A DNA stretch of 64,000 nt from Pseudoalteromonas sp. T1lg88 (GCF_002964765.1 NZ_PQCF01000001.1:62001-126000), one strand, 5' to 3'. Positions 8,184 through 17,342 are shown, counted from the stretch's first letter. Numbers and translations: made by a program. Notes: generated by a model not told the origin, from the sequence alone.

Positions 8184-9866
8184 ATGCATCTAGAGGCGCT
8201 GAGACGTCGCCTTGCCCGGCCAAAAACATCGGCACAACTGTGCTTATTAGGTATTGCCGCCGGCCTTATCGCTGCGGGCCTGATCATCATGTTTCGCCTG
8301 ACGATTATCATAGCGCAGAACCTGTTCCTCGATGATTTCGACGACTTTACCACCCTCAGTGAACTGCAACGCTTTTTACTCCCGGTAGGCGCCGCCTGCG
8401 TTATTGCTTTCTTTGCCTATCTGACCGGCTTTAAGCATTATCGCCTGGGGATCCCTTTCGTTATTCACCGCATGAAGATGCACTATGGGCAAATGCCGTT
8501 TTACAACACGGTGAACCAATTTTTTGGTGGCGCCCTGGCGCTGATCAGCGGCTTTTCCGTGGGCCGCGAGGGCCCCTCGGTGCATATGGGCGCTACAGGT
8601 GCCAGTATTCTCGCCAATCAATTACACCTGCCTTATAACGCCATGCGTACCTTGAGCGGTTGCGGCGTGGCCGCCGGTATTGCCGCCTCCTTCAATACGC
8701 CGCTGGCGGCGGTGATCTTCGTAATGGAGGTGGTCATTCGTGAATACAAGGTGCATATCTTCGTGCCCATTATGCTAGCTGCTGTGACCGGTGCCCTGGC
8801 CACTCAGTTTGTTTTTGGTGCCGACTCAGAACTGGCATTGATTAGCGTAACCCCCTTGAGTTTTTGGCATTACCCTTACCTGGTGATCTGCGGCATGACC
8901 TTGGGTGCCGTGGCCTATGCCTTTAATAAGAATCTGATGCTGATTATCCGTACCTTTAAACCTCTCTCCATGTTGCCACGGTTGTTAATCGCCGGGGTTA
9001 TCGCCGGTGGCATAGGCTATTTGGTGCCCCAGGCTATGGGCTCGGGCATGAGTGCCATTACCATCGCCATGACCTCCCCGGATAATGTGCAGCTGCTGCT
9101 AACCATATTAATCGCCAAACTGCTGGCCACCCTATTCGCTATCGGTTTGGGGATCCCTGGCGGTATTATCGGCCCGGTTATCGGCTTGGGCGTGGTGATG
9201 GGCACACTCATGTCCTTCTTTGCCCACCTTGTGGCGCCGGGCACAGATGTGGCCGGTACCTATGGCGTATTGGGCATGGCCGGCTTACTGGCCGCCACCT
9301 TACACGCTCCTTTGGCGGCGTTAACGGCTGTGATGGAGCTGACCTCCAGCCCGCAAATTATCGTGCCCGCCATGCTGGTGATAGTGACCGCCTATGTCAC
9401 CGCCTTGCAGGTCTTTGGCAATCGCTCCATTTTCTTGCAACAGCTGGATTTCCAAGAGCTCACCTATCAGGTTTCTCCCGCCAAAGAAGCACTGCAAAAG
9501 GTCGGCATCATGGCGGAAATGAATGAAAACTTTAAGCTGCTGTACTCCGCCGACAAGGAGCAGATCAAGGAATCCCTCGCTCACCTTGATGGGCAAACGC
9601 CACTTATCGTCTACGACGAAGATAACGGCTACCGCCTTGCGGAATACGATTTAAACCTGATGTCTGAAGAAAACATCAATATTCTCTATGTTGAACTCGA
9701 TGGTGTAAGCTCACAGGCCACCTTGGCCGATGCCTTTGATATTCTTAAAGATAAACGCAGTGGTGCTGTGTATGTGTATGATATGCACGATGAAAAAGAA
9801 ATCGTCGGTATTTTACGCTGGGATCAAATTCGCCACATCCTCACCATTCGTAACGCACTATTATAA
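8184..9866 (+). CDS. CLC-family chloride channel/transporter with C-terminal CBS-like region
   Basis: A 560-residue membrane protein: CLC core at about 15-430 and a cytoplasmic tail (about 450-560) resembling a degenerate CBS pair (PLIVYDEDNGYRLAEYD, SGAVYVYD...IVGILRWDQIRHIL). Core motifs are GREGP with gating Glu129, GIPGGIIGP and the duplicated LAALTAVMELT. Relative to E. coli ClcA, the pore serine of GSGIP is Leu88 (RLGIP), the inner proton glutamate Glu203 is Val183 (FVMEVV) and the pore tyrosine Tyr445 is Phe (NRSIFLQ). Uncoupled anion conduction is therefore possible, so I do not name it clcA. GAGGAA precedes the ATG. hemJ follows after 12 bp. Confidence 0.9.
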   Translation: MHLEALRRRLARPKTSAQLCLLGIAAGLIAAGLIIMFRLTIIIAQNLFLDDFDDFTTLSELQRFLLPVGAACVIAFFAYLTGFKHYRLGIPFVIHRMKMHYGQMPFYNTVNQFFGGALALISGFSVGREGPSVHMGATGASILANQLHLPYNAMRTLSGCGVAAGIAASFNTPLAAVIFVMEVVIREYKVHIFVPIMLAAVTGALATQFVFGADSELALISVTPLSFWHYPYLVICGMTLGAVAYAFNKNLMLIIRTFKPLSMLPRLLIAGVIAGGIGYLVPQAMGSGMSAITIAMTSPDNVQLLLTILIAKLLATLFAIGLGIPGGIIGPVIGLGVVMGTLMSFFAHLVAPGTDVAGTYGVLGMAGLLAATLHAPLAALTAVMELTSSPQIIVPAMLVIVTAYVTALQVFGNRSIFLQQLDFQELTYQVSPAKEALQKVGIMAEMNENFKLLYSADKEQIKESLAHLDGQTPLIVYDEDNGYRLAEYDLNLMSEENINILYVELDGVSSQATLADAFDILKDKRSGAVYVYDMHDEKEIVGILRWDQIRHILTIRNALL

Positions 9867-9878
9867 AAAGGAAACCCC

Positions 9879-10313
9879 ATGACCTTAGTGTTAGTTTACA
9901 AAGCCCTGCACCTGTTTTTTATGGTTGCCTGGTTTGCCGGTATTTTCTATCTGCCTCGGCTGTTTGTGTACCATGCTCTGAACGAAGAAAAATCATGCAG
10001 CGCCATGTTAAAAGTCATGGAACGCCGTCTGCTGTTTTTCGTCACTCCTTTTGCTATTTTGACAGCTGTGTTCGGGGTGCTGGCCATAGTGGAATATGGT
10101 CGCGAATGGTTCCGCGCCAGCATGTGGCTGCACTATAAACTGGCGCTGGTCTTGGTGCTCTATGCCTACCACGGCTACTGCTTTAAATTACTGGCCGATT
10201 TCAAACATGATCGCAACACCCGCAGCGATCGTTTTTACCGCATTTTTAATGAATTCCCGGTACTTATCCTCGCGGCTATTATCTTTTTAGCGGTATTGAA
10301 ACCAGTACTCTAA
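9879..10313 (+). CDS. hemJ: HemJ-type protoporphyrinogen IX oxidase (UPF0093 membrane protein)
   Basis: A 144-residue protein with four hydrophobic segments and the family signature KALHLFFMVAWFAGIFYLPRLFVYH near the N-terminus (conserved His11 and the WFAG-FYLPR block), then WLHYKLALVLVLYAYH. HemJ is the quinone- or haem-linked enzyme that oxidises protoporphyrinogen IX to protoporphyrin IX where HemG and HemY are absent. Its position close to hemL agrees with a role in haem synthesis. The start has AAGGAA nine bases upstream. It follows the CLC gene at 12 bp and is probably cotranscribed with it. Confidence 0.82.
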   Translation: MTLVLVYKALHLFFMVAWFAGIFYLPRLFVYHALNEEKSCSAMLKVMERRLLFFVTPFAILTAVFGVLAIVEYGREWFRASMWLHYKLALVLVLYAYHGYCFKLLADFKHDRNTRSDRFYRIFNEFPVLILAAIIFLAVLKPVL

Positions 10314-10328
10314 AAATACCGAAAAATT

Positions 10329-10378
10329 TGCTATAGTGCGCAGCCAAACGCGGTGGCGTTTAAATGCCAGGGGCGCAC
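10329..10378 (+). promoter_or_regulatory. Extended -10 promoter and structured leader of pyrB
   Basis: TGCTATAGT (10329-10337) fits an extended -10 box; no good -35 is seen. The following DNA can fold into nested stems: GTGCGC (10336-10341) with GCGCAC (10373-10378), enclosing AAACGC (10346-10351) with GCGTTT (10356-10361). It lies about 60-105 bp before pyrB. The boundary between promoter and transcribed hairpin is uncertain, and a role in pyrimidine-dependent control is only a guess. Confidence 0.35.
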
Positions 10379-10439
10379 TTGCAAATTCGCCTCTTGGTAG
10401 AACACCGAATTATTTACTTTAACGTTTGGGACGACCTCC

Positions 10440-11456
10440 ATGCTACGCTTTCAAGGTGAACACATTCTCTCTGTAAATCAACTCGATAGAGACAGTATCG
10501 AGCATATATTTGCAGTCGCAAAACGGATGGAACCTTATGCCAAAAAACAAAAACGCACTAAGGTGCTCGAAGGCGCCATTCTTGCCAACCTGTTTTTTGA
10601 ACCCAGTACCCGTACTCGCGTGAGCTTCGGCACCGCATTCAATCTACTTGGCGGTTTAGTGCGCGAAACAACCGGCATGCAGAGCTCGGCTCTGGCCAAG
10701 GGCGAGTCCTTGTATGATACTGCCCGGGTTATTTCCGCCTATGCGGATGCGGTGGCCATGCGCCACCCGGATGCCGGCTCGGTCGCCGAGTTTGCTACCG
10801 GCTGTAGCGTCCCCGTTCTTAACGGTGGTGACGGTCCTAACGAGCACCCAACTCAAGCCCTGCTTGACCTTCTAACCATAGACCGCGAACTAAGCCGTTT
10901 TGGCCAAAAGGTCGATGGCATGCACATTGCCCTGGTGGGTGATTTAAAATACGGTCGCACCGTACACTCCTTATCTAAGCTGCTGTGCCACTACAAAGAT
11001 GTTCGCTTTACCATGGTGGCGCCGGATGGCCTGCAAATGCCGCAGAGCATTCTTGATACCGTGACCAATGCCGGTCACCAAATCGAACTGGTGGATAAAA
11101 TGGAAGGCAACCTGGCCGCCGATATCGTCTACCAGACCCGTATTCAGGAAGAGCGTTTCCCCAGCCAGGAAGAAGCCAATAAATACCGCGGTGGTTTCCG
11201 CATCAGCCAGGCGATTTACAACGCCCACTGTAAGCCAAGCTCGGTATTGATGCACCCATTGCCGCGCGATAGCCGCAGCGATGCCAATGAGCTGGATAAC
11301 GACCTAAATAGCAACGACAACCTGGCCATCTTCCGTCAGGTACAAAATGGCGTGCTGATCCGCATGGCCTTGTTTGCGCTAACCCTGGGCGTTGACAACC
11401 TGGTCGAGAAACATGAGACCACTGTGCCCTGGTTCAGCCGTAAACGTGAAGATTAA
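10440..11456 (+). CDS. pyrB: Aspartate carbamoyltransferase
   Basis: This 338-residue enzyme condenses carbamoyl phosphate and aspartate, the committed step of pyrimidine synthesis. It has the carbamoyl-phosphate motif FFEPSTRTRVSF, HPTQALLDLLTI, VGDLKYGRTVHSL and HPLPRDSRSD. It is about 27 residues longer than E. coli PyrB (311) and no pyrI follows, which fits the longer PyrB form found in Shewanella-like bacteria. Allosteric control by a PyrI regulatory chain is therefore not expected unless pyrI lies elsewhere. The ATG lacks a clear SD. hemL begins 24 bp downstream. Confidence 0.95.
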   Translation: MLRFQGEHILSVNQLDRDSIEHIFAVAKRMEPYAKKQKRTKVLEGAILANLFFEPSTRTRVSFGTAFNLLGGLVRETTGMQSSALAKGESLYDTARVISAYADAVAMRHPDAGSVAEFATGCSVPVLNGGDGPNEHPTQALLDLLTIDRELSRFGQKVDGMHIALVGDLKYGRTVHSLSKLLCHYKDVRFTMVAPDGLQMPQSILDTVTNAGHQIELVDKMEGNLAADIVYQTRIQEERFPSQEEANKYRGGFRISQAIYNAHCKPSSVLMHPLPRDSRSDANELDNDLNSNDNLAIFRQVQNGVLIRMALFALTLGVDNLVEKHETTVPWFSRKRED

Positions 11457-11480
11457 TTTGCCAACCTAATAGGAAGCAAC

Positions 11481-12761
11481 ATGAGCAAAAGCCAAGATTT
11501 ATTTACCCGCGCCCAAGCCTCGATCCCTGGTGGCGTGAACTCTCCAGTCCGTGCTTTCAACGGCGTTGGCGGTACCCCATTGTTTATCACCCATGCCGAA
11601 GGTGCCTACACCTTTGATGCCGACGGTAACAAATATATAGACTACGTGGGCTCTTGGGGACCTATGATTTTGGGTCATAACCACCCGGAAATTAAGCAGG
11701 CCGTGCACGAAGCGGTTGAGCGCGGCCTAAGCTACGGCGCGCCTACCGAAGCGGAAATCGATATGGCCGAAAAGGTCAAAGAGCTGGTGCCGTCTATCGA
11801 CTCGGTACGCATGGTAAACTCGGGCACCGAAGCCACCATGAGCGCCATTCGTCTGGCTCGTGGGTACACGGGTCGCGACAAGATTTTAAAATTTGAAGGC
11901 TGTTACCACGGTCATGCCGACTCACTGCTGGTAAAAGCCGGCTCTGGCGCCCTGACTTTAGGTGTGCCTAACTCACCGGGTATTCCTGAAGACTTCGCCA
12001 AGCACACGCTGACCGTGTCTTTCAACAACCTGGATGAAGTAAAAGCGATTTTTGCCAAGTACCCAGAAGAGATCGCCTGTATCATCATCGAGCCGGTTGC
12101 CGGTAACATGAACTGTATTCCGCCGGTTGAGGGCTTCTTAGAAGGCCTACGTGCAATCTGTGATGAATATAAGAGCGTGTTGATCTTCGATGAGGTAATG
12201 ACAGGTTTCCGCGTCGCCCTAGGTGGCGCCCAGGCTTATTACAATATCACTCCGGATCTAACCTGTTTAGGTAAGGTGATCGGCGGCGGTATGCCGGTGG
12301 GTGCCTTCGGTGGTAAGAAAGAAATCATGGATTACATTGCCCCGGTAGGCCCGGTTTATCAGGCCGGTACCCTGTCTGGCAACCCAATTGCTATGGCCGC
12401 AGGTCTAAAAGCCCTTGAACTTCTTAGCAAGCCAGGTTTACATGAAGAGCTGGAAGCGAAAAGCAAGGCCATCTGTGAAGGTTTCCAAGCCGCTGCAGAC
12501 AAAGCCGGTATCCCACTTACTACCAACTATGCCGGTGGTATGTATGGCTTCTTCTTCACCGATGCCGACAAGGTAACCAGTTACCAGCAAGCCACCGAGT
12601 GCGACTTAGAGCGCTTTAAGCGTTTCTTCCACCTGATGCTTGAAGAAGGCGTATACCTTGCTCCTTCTGCGTTTGAGGCAGGCTTTGTGTGCCAGGCACA
12701 CGATGACGAAGCCATCGCCCAAACCATAGCGGCGGCCGAGCGCGCCTTCGCTAAGTTATAA
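11481..12761 (+). CDS. hemL: Glutamate-1-semialdehyde 2,1-aminomutase
   Basis: This 426-residue class III PLP aminotransferase makes 5-aminolevulinate from glutamate 1-semialdehyde in the C5 haem pathway. Motifs include [13 protein letters not shown] at the N-terminus, [27 protein letters not shown] with the PLP lysine, and [16 protein letters not shown]. Length equals the family norm. AGGAAG lies upstream of the ATG. Together with hemJ 1.2 kb upstream it puts two tetrapyrrole genes in one plus-strand run, closed by a terminator 16 bp after the stop. Confidence 0.97.
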   Translation: MSKSQDLFTRAQASIPGGVNSPVRAFNGVGGTPLFITHAEGAYTFDADGNKYIDYVGSWGPMILGHNHPEIKQAVHEAVERGLSYGAPTEAEIDMAEKVKELVPSIDSVRMVNSGTEATMSAIRLARGYTGRDKILKFEGCYHGHADSLLVKAGSGALTLGVPNSPGIPEDFAKHTLTVSFNNLDEVKAIFAKYPEEIACIIIEPVAGNMNCIPPVEGFLEGLRAICDEYKSVLIFDEVMTGFRVALGGAQAYYNITPDLTCLGKVIGGGMPVGAFGGKKEIMDYIAPVGPVYQAGTLSGNPIAMAAGLKALELLSKPGLHEELEAKSKAICEGFQAAADKAGIPLTTNYAGGMYGFFFTDADKVTSYQQATECDLERFKRFFHLMLEEGVYLAPSAFEAGFVCQAHDDEAIAQTIAAAERAFAKL

Positions 12762-12776
12762 GCTGGCATTGAACAC

Positions 12777-12801
12777 TGAAACCGCCGTCTTGGCGGTTTC
12801 A
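12777..12801 (+). terminator. Terminator hairpin after hemL
   Basis: TGAAACCGCC (12777-12786) and GGCGGTTTCA (12792-12801) form a 10-bp stem with a 5-base loop. The following tract is not T-rich, so it may be a weaker terminator or a processing and stability hairpin. Confidence 0.6.
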
Positions 12802-13023
12802 CACTACTGCAAAGACTTTTGTTTTACCGCTCAACTCAGTACCCAGTCATTGGTTTGTAGCTCAAAAAACCTTACAGTCGCTTACAGATAACAGCCCACC
12901 CGAGATTACCCATTACCACCCTGTGAGTGCAGCCATACCATAATGACAGCGCCCGCACCTTGATGCCAAATCCAACATAACCCTGCGCTGCCCATTCACC
13001 ACCGGCAAATAATTAACTAAATT
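12802..13023. other. Intergenic region before the deiminase cluster
   Basis: No gene, repeat or recognisable site was seen in this stretch. The promoter of the next operon begins at its right end. Confidence 0.4.
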
Positions 13024-13051
13024 TTAACATTTGAAATTGCGTTTTGATAAT
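13024..13051 (+). promoter_or_regulatory. Sigma-70 promoter of the deiminase/decarboxylase/hydrolase cluster
   Basis: TTAACA (13024-13029) and GATAAT (13046-13051) each match the consensus at five of six bases with a 16-base spacer. The expected 5' UTR of about 120 bases contains the palindrome CCATAGCTATGG just after the -10 and a TTCGCC/GGCGAA hairpin (13108-13124). Either could be a regulator site or control element. Confidence 0.45.
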
Positions 13052-13178
13052 CCATAGCTATGGTTTAAGTGCTGTACGAACGTGATCAAATTCAAGGGAC
13101 TTTGTTATTCGCCTTGTTGGCGAAAAGCGCCTTTGCTTCGACCTGGTTTTTTATAAACAAATCACACGGAGAGTACTT

Positions 13179-14546
13179 ATGACTACCCCCAACAAACGCC
13201 CTACGTTATTTCCCGTTTCCCTGGCATCCGAAGTCAGCCAACTAGTCAAAGAATTACCCAATACCGTCTATCATAACGACACCCCCAGCTGCGTAAGTGC
13301 CATTGCGGAGTTTGCGCCTATGGGCGGTGTGCTAATCGCCTACCCTGGCACAGTGGCACCAAGCCAACCTCAGTTTCCGCCCTCTGGACCGCGCTCATTC
13401 GGTATTCCGAATGAGTTGATTGTCCGCATGCAGCAAAATGACACCTCAAACCCCGTCCATATTTTTGTGATGTGTGGCGATGTAAGCCAAAAACAAATTA
13501 TCGATCAAGATCTTAGCGAAACGGCATCAGCACTGGGTTTAACCTATAACCCTGAGCACCTACATATAGTTCCCTGGGATACGGATACCTTCTGGACACG
13601 GGATTTTGGACCTTGGTGGGTGCACAACAAGGATTCCGATTATTACGGTATTGCCAAGCATACCTATACCACTTTAGGCGGCGGCGAAGTGGGGTTAGTT
13701 GAAGGTGCGGAGAATGTCTCACCTAAGGAAGGCTTGGGGATCTTTAGACCCAATGATGATTACGGCGCCGTCAAATTTTCAGATTTTCTCAACAATCCCA
13801 TTCGCCAGTGGAATAAGGCCCGCTGGCATAAAGAAGAGCCAACCAAGTTAACACCCATCAAGGTGCATAATTTCTATTATTCAGGCTTACTCGATGTGGG
13901 CGGTAACTACATGGTTGATGGAAAGGGCAACATAGCTTCCACCTATCTGGTAGCAACGCAAAATGAGCTACCCACCCACAATGAGGGGGACCTCTATAGA
14001 AATGCGCCGGAGATCATAGAGAAGCGAATGCACTACATACTTGAGCAACTTAATCGATTTATGGGCATTAGCTCTTATCGCGTGCTTGATGACCCCACAG
14101 GCACCTACATCGGTCACATAGATTGTTGGGGTAAGTTTTTATCAGAGGATAAGGTACTGGTTGCCCAATCTGAAAATACCGAGATTAATGAAAAACTTAA
14201 TGTCATTGCCGATAACTTCGCACAGGAGTATCAGGTCTATCGTGTACTTTGCCAAAACATGTATATTCCTAACGCCGACGAGCCTGCGACAACGGCTGCC
14301 TACACTAATAGCCTGATATTAAATAACTTTGTATATGTTCCTCTGTCTGGGCAGGGATACGAAAAATACGATGAAGCGGCCTTAACTGCCTATCGAGCTG
14401 CATTACCTGGCCATACGGTTGTTGGCATTGACAGTAAGCCTGAGTTTCCCTGGCTGGGTACCGATGCCATGCATTGTCGCACCCGAGGCGTACCCAGACA
14501 GGTGGTCGATAACTGGTTAGCCAGCCTTAAACCAACTCACCCTTAA
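13179..14546 (+). CDS. PAD-type (agmatine/peptidyl-arginine) deiminase family protein
   Basis: A 455-residue guanidino-group-modifying enzyme of the Porphyromonas-type PAD/agmatine deiminase family. Visible catalytic motifs are FWTRDFGPWW (Trp139, Asp142), VGGNYMVDGKG, TYIGHIDCWGKFLSEDKVLVA with the GHxD pair, and the nucleophile Cys433 in DAMHCRTRGVP. The family hydrolyses guanidinium to ureido groups, as in agmatine to N-carbamoylputrescine. It is roughly 90 residues longer than typical agmatine deiminases, with insertions around 165-240. No signal peptide is seen, so a soluble cytoplasmic substrate is likely. GGAGAG precedes the ATG. It leads a three-gene set; the true substrate is unknown. 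Confidence 0.82.
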   Translation: MTTPNKRPTLFPVSLASEVSQLVKELPNTVYHNDTPSCVSAIAEFAPMGGVLIAYPGTVAPSQPQFPPSGPRSFGIPNELIVRMQQNDTSNPVHIFVMCGDVSQKQIIDQDLSETASALGLTYNPEHLHIVPWDTDTFWTRDFGPWWVHNKDSDYYGIAKHTYTTLGGGEVGLVEGAENVSPKEGLGIFRPNDDYGAVKFSDFLNNPIRQWNKARWHKEEPTKLTPIKVHNFYYSGLLDVGGNYMVDGKGNIASTYLVATQNELPTHNEGDLYRNAPEIIEKRMHYILEQLNRFMGISSYRVLDDPTGTYIGHIDCWGKFLSEDKVLVAQSENTEINEKLNVIADNFAQEYQVYRVLCQNMYIPNADEPATTAAYTNSLILNNFVYVPLSGQGYEKYDEAALTAYRAALPGHTVVGIDSKPEFPWLGTDAMHCRTRGVPRQVVDNWLASLKPTHP

Positions 14547-14575
14547 ACCTAACCCTTATAGATGAGGACACTAGT

Positions 14576-15883
14576 ATGAATACCAGTCACACCCCGTATC
14601 GAGTTGGCGAATGGCTTCCGCAAGACCAGGAAACCTTAAATGATTGGCTGCGCCAGTTAGCCGCCAAGACCAAGCAGGCGGACTTGCCTTTACAGCCATG
14701 CATTCAAGCCTTTAAAGACTACATTGAAGGTGACGCCGGCGCCTTTATGCTCTTTACGCGCATGTTTAATGAACAACCTAAACGCCACAACACACCAATA
14801 CATGGTGGCGACAGCGGCCCTGAGCCAGCGCCTATTGTCGAAAATTACCAGCAAATGCTGGCCATGTGTAACTACGTGCTCAGCATGCCTCCAGAATTTA
14901 ACGAAACAGGTCTGGTGGGATTTCCAATCAACGCCATCCTTGATCGGGTGATGGCAACGGAAAGTGGCTACTGCGCCTTTCGGGATCCCACGGTGAACAA
15001 GCACTTCAAACGGATCCTCAATGACTGGGGCAACTTTTTAAAATCCAGTGAATCCGTGTCGGTCTTGAATGGCTCCCCCACGGGTTGGTTAAGCGATGCC
15101 GCCATGGCGAAAATGGCGGGTTCGCGAGAGGAATTTATTAAGACATTTGAGTGTGATCCAACGCTGCCCCACTATGGCTTTTCCTGTTGGGATGACTTCT
15201 TTACCCGTGTCTTTAAAGCGGATCAGCGCCCAGTCGCCGCGCCCGATGATAACAACGTCATCGCCAATGCCTGCGAGTCTGCACCTTACAAATGGGCAAC
15301 CAATGTGCAGCTTCAAGATACATTTTGGATTAAAGGTCAGCCCTATTCCTTGCAACACATGCTCAATAACAATGCTGATTACTACCCGGAATTTGCCGGT
15401 GGTACCGTATACCAGGCATTTTTGAGTGCCACTCAATACCACCGTTGGAATAGCCCCGTCGATGGCGTCATTGAAATGGTGGAATTCGTAGATGGCAGCT
15501 ATTACGCAGAGGCACCGGCAATAGGTGAAGATCCCGCAGGGCCCAATGAATCCCAGGGCTACATCACGGAGATGGCAACCCGGGCCATTATTTATATCAA
15601 GGCCGACAGCCCCGACATTGGCTTAATGGCCTTTATGGCCGTGGGTATGGCCGAAGTATCAACCTGTGACGTCACGGTGAAACCGCAGCAAGTCGTTAAA
15701 AAAGGTGACGAACTGGGCATGTTCCACTTTGGCGGTTCAACCCATTGCTTATTGTTTAGAAAAGGCGTCAATCTCAACTTTAACTTCCATGGTCAGGAAC
15801 TCAATGAAGGGCAAAATTACCTGTTAACTTCGCCGATTCACGTCAAATCTGAAATTGCCACAGTGGTGCCTAATAAGCACTGA
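14576..15883 (+). CDS. PsiD-like pyruvoyl-dependent decarboxylase (phosphatidylserine decarboxylase-related)
   Basis: This 435-residue protein has an N-terminal PSD-associated domain (about 1-160, with NYQQMLAMCNYVL and HFKRILNDWGNFL) and a C-terminal PSD catalytic domain (about 195-430). It matches fungal PsiD-type soluble decarboxylases in architecture, length and motifs (YHRWNSPVDG with His289, MFHFGGSTHC). Self-cleavage at Gly387-Ser388 in GGST should produce the pyruvoyl cofactor. There is no membrane anchor and it is much longer than Psd, so a soluble amino acid such as arginine or tryptophan is a likelier substrate than phosphatidylserine. It starts 29 bp after the deiminase with GAGGA upstream. 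Confidence 0.82.
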   Translation: MNTSHTPYRVGEWLPQDQETLNDWLRQLAAKTKQADLPLQPCIQAFKDYIEGDAGAFMLFTRMFNEQPKRHNTPIHGGDSGPEPAPIVENYQQMLAMCNYVLSMPPEFNETGLVGFPINAILDRVMATESGYCAFRDPTVNKHFKRILNDWGNFLKSSESVSVLNGSPTGWLSDAAMAKMAGSREEFIKTFECDPTLPHYGFSCWDDFFTRVFKADQRPVAAPDDNNVIANACESAPYKWATNVQLQDTFWIKGQPYSLQHMLNNNADYYPEFAGGTVYQAFLSATQYHRWNSPVDGVIEMVEFVDGSYYAEAPAIGEDPAGPNESQGYITEMATRAIIYIKADSPDIGLMAFMAVGMAEVSTCDVTVKPQQVVKKGDELGMFHFGGSTHCLLFRKGVNLNFNFHGQELNEGQNYLLTSPIHVKSEIATVVPNKH

Positions 15884-15935
15884 GTAAGTCACAACAAAGG
15901 AAGGGCAACCTTCCTTTTCTCTTTAAGGATTGATT

Positions 15936-17342
15936 ATGTGTACGAGTGTAATAGTGGCTGCAAATGCAACGACACACCGACAAAATATTGTCTCCCGAAA
16001 CGAGGATTGCGAGCGAGATATCTGGAACAAGTATTTTGTTTATCGCCAGCAACCGGAATATGCCAATGAGAAAGTCATTGACGATGGCCTGTGGCACCTG
16101 GGTAACGGACTCAAAGTACCTAAACCAACCCAAGCATTTAGCTATAGTGCGGCACCAGACTTTGACGCCAATAACGAAGCAAGCAGCCTAATGCCCGCAA
16201 AGTTTCTCTATGAAGAGCGCGGCATCAATGAAAAAAATGTCGCCATGTCGGCCACCAACACCCTGGCCATGAATGACAAGGCGGCGCAGGCCGATCCCTT
16301 GCTTAAACAAGGTGGGATCACCGAGGCCGTAATTCCGACCCTAATTTTACCCCAGGCCGAGTCTGCCCGGCACGGAATTCAATTGCTGGGACAATATATT
16401 GAGCAATACGGCAGCGCCGAAGTAAATGGTGTCACCATCGCCGACGTCAATGAGATTTGGTATTTTGAAAATGGCTCCTGTCACCATTGGCTTGCCGTCA
16501 AAGTGCCGGCAGACAGCTATCTGGTTGTAGCCAATGCCATGCGCATTCATGATATCGACCTGGACTCTCCCGAGGTTCTGCACTCACCTGGGTTATACGA
16601 GTTTGTTTGCCAACACCAATTATTACCGGATGCGGATAAACATCATTTTAATTTTGCGAAGGCCTTCGGTGTAACCGGCCAGCCTTATAATGTCGATCGA
16701 ATTTGGCTTGCTCAGCTTAAGCTCACCCCTTCGTTAGCTCAGCCACCCCGGCAGCAGCAATATCCGCTCTTTCTCAAGCCTGACGCCTTGGTGTCTGTTC
16801 CCGACGTCATTAGCGTGTTAACGGCCACCTATGAGGGCACCGAGCTTGAGGGTAAAGCAAATCGCCCCATAGGTTATGACAAAACCGCTGAAAGCCATAT
16901 CATTACTTTAGATAAGCAACAATGCCATGAACTTCAGGGGGTGATCTGGCAGGCCGTTAGCACCCCACTGTGTGCCATGTATCTGCCCTTCTTCGGGGCG
17001 GTTCAGTCTTTCCCCGCCAGCTATCATAGCGGCACAAATAACTTTGATGCGCACGGCGCCTACTGGGCATATCGCACCTTGTTCACCTTGGCTTATGCCC
17101 ACCAACAAAGCGCCGTGTCAGGCATTGGCAATGAAATAAGGGCACAGGAAATTGCCCTCTATAATGAGCTGACTCAATTAATGCCAAACCTCGCAACCAT
17201 GATGGCAAACTCGACGGCGCAGACAATTTCTTTTCTCAACCGCTATACCCTGGGCAACTGCGATTTGATGCTACAGTTTGCCCATCAAAGAAGGAATCAA
17301 TTGATGAATGATTTAGCGACCATAGCTCCTGCCACCGAGTAG
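15936..17342 (+). CDS. C69-family (PepD-like) N-terminal nucleophile hydrolase
   Basis: A 468-residue protein starting MCTSVIVAANAT, followed by SRNED near residue 22. Removal of Met1 would expose Cys2 as nucleophile, as in C69 dipeptidases and related Ntn amide hydrolases. The ATG at 15936 is favoured over an upstream TTG because AAGGA lies six bases before it and because it places Cys at position 2. Other blocks are NEDCERDIWNKYFVYR, MSATNTLAMND, EIWYFENGSCHHWLAVKVP and a late SYHSGTNNFD. No signal peptide. Known members cleave dipeptides or other amides; here the neighbours suggest a small amide in amine metabolism. A strong terminator follows. Confidence 0.8.
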   Translation: MCTSVIVAANATTHRQNIVSRNEDCERDIWNKYFVYRQQPEYANEKVIDDGLWHLGNGLKVPKPTQAFSYSAAPDFDANNEASSLMPAKFLYEERGINEKNVAMSATNTLAMNDKAAQADPLLKQGGITEAVIPTLILPQAESARHGIQLLGQYIEQYGSAEVNGVTIADVNEIWYFENGSCHHWLAVKVPADSYLVVANAMRIHDIDLDSPEVLHSPGLYEFVCQHQLLPDADKHHFNFAKAFGVTGQPYNVDRIWLAQLKLTPSLAQPPRQQQYPLFLKPDALVSVPDVISVLTATYEGTELEGKANRPIGYDKTAESHIITLDKQQCHELQGVIWQAVSTPLCAMYLPFFGAVQSFPASYHSGTNNFDAHGAYWAYRTLFTLAYAHQQSAVSGIGNEIRAQEIALYNELTQLMPNLATMMANSTAQTISFLNRYTLGNCDLMLQFAHQRRNQLMNDLATIAPATE

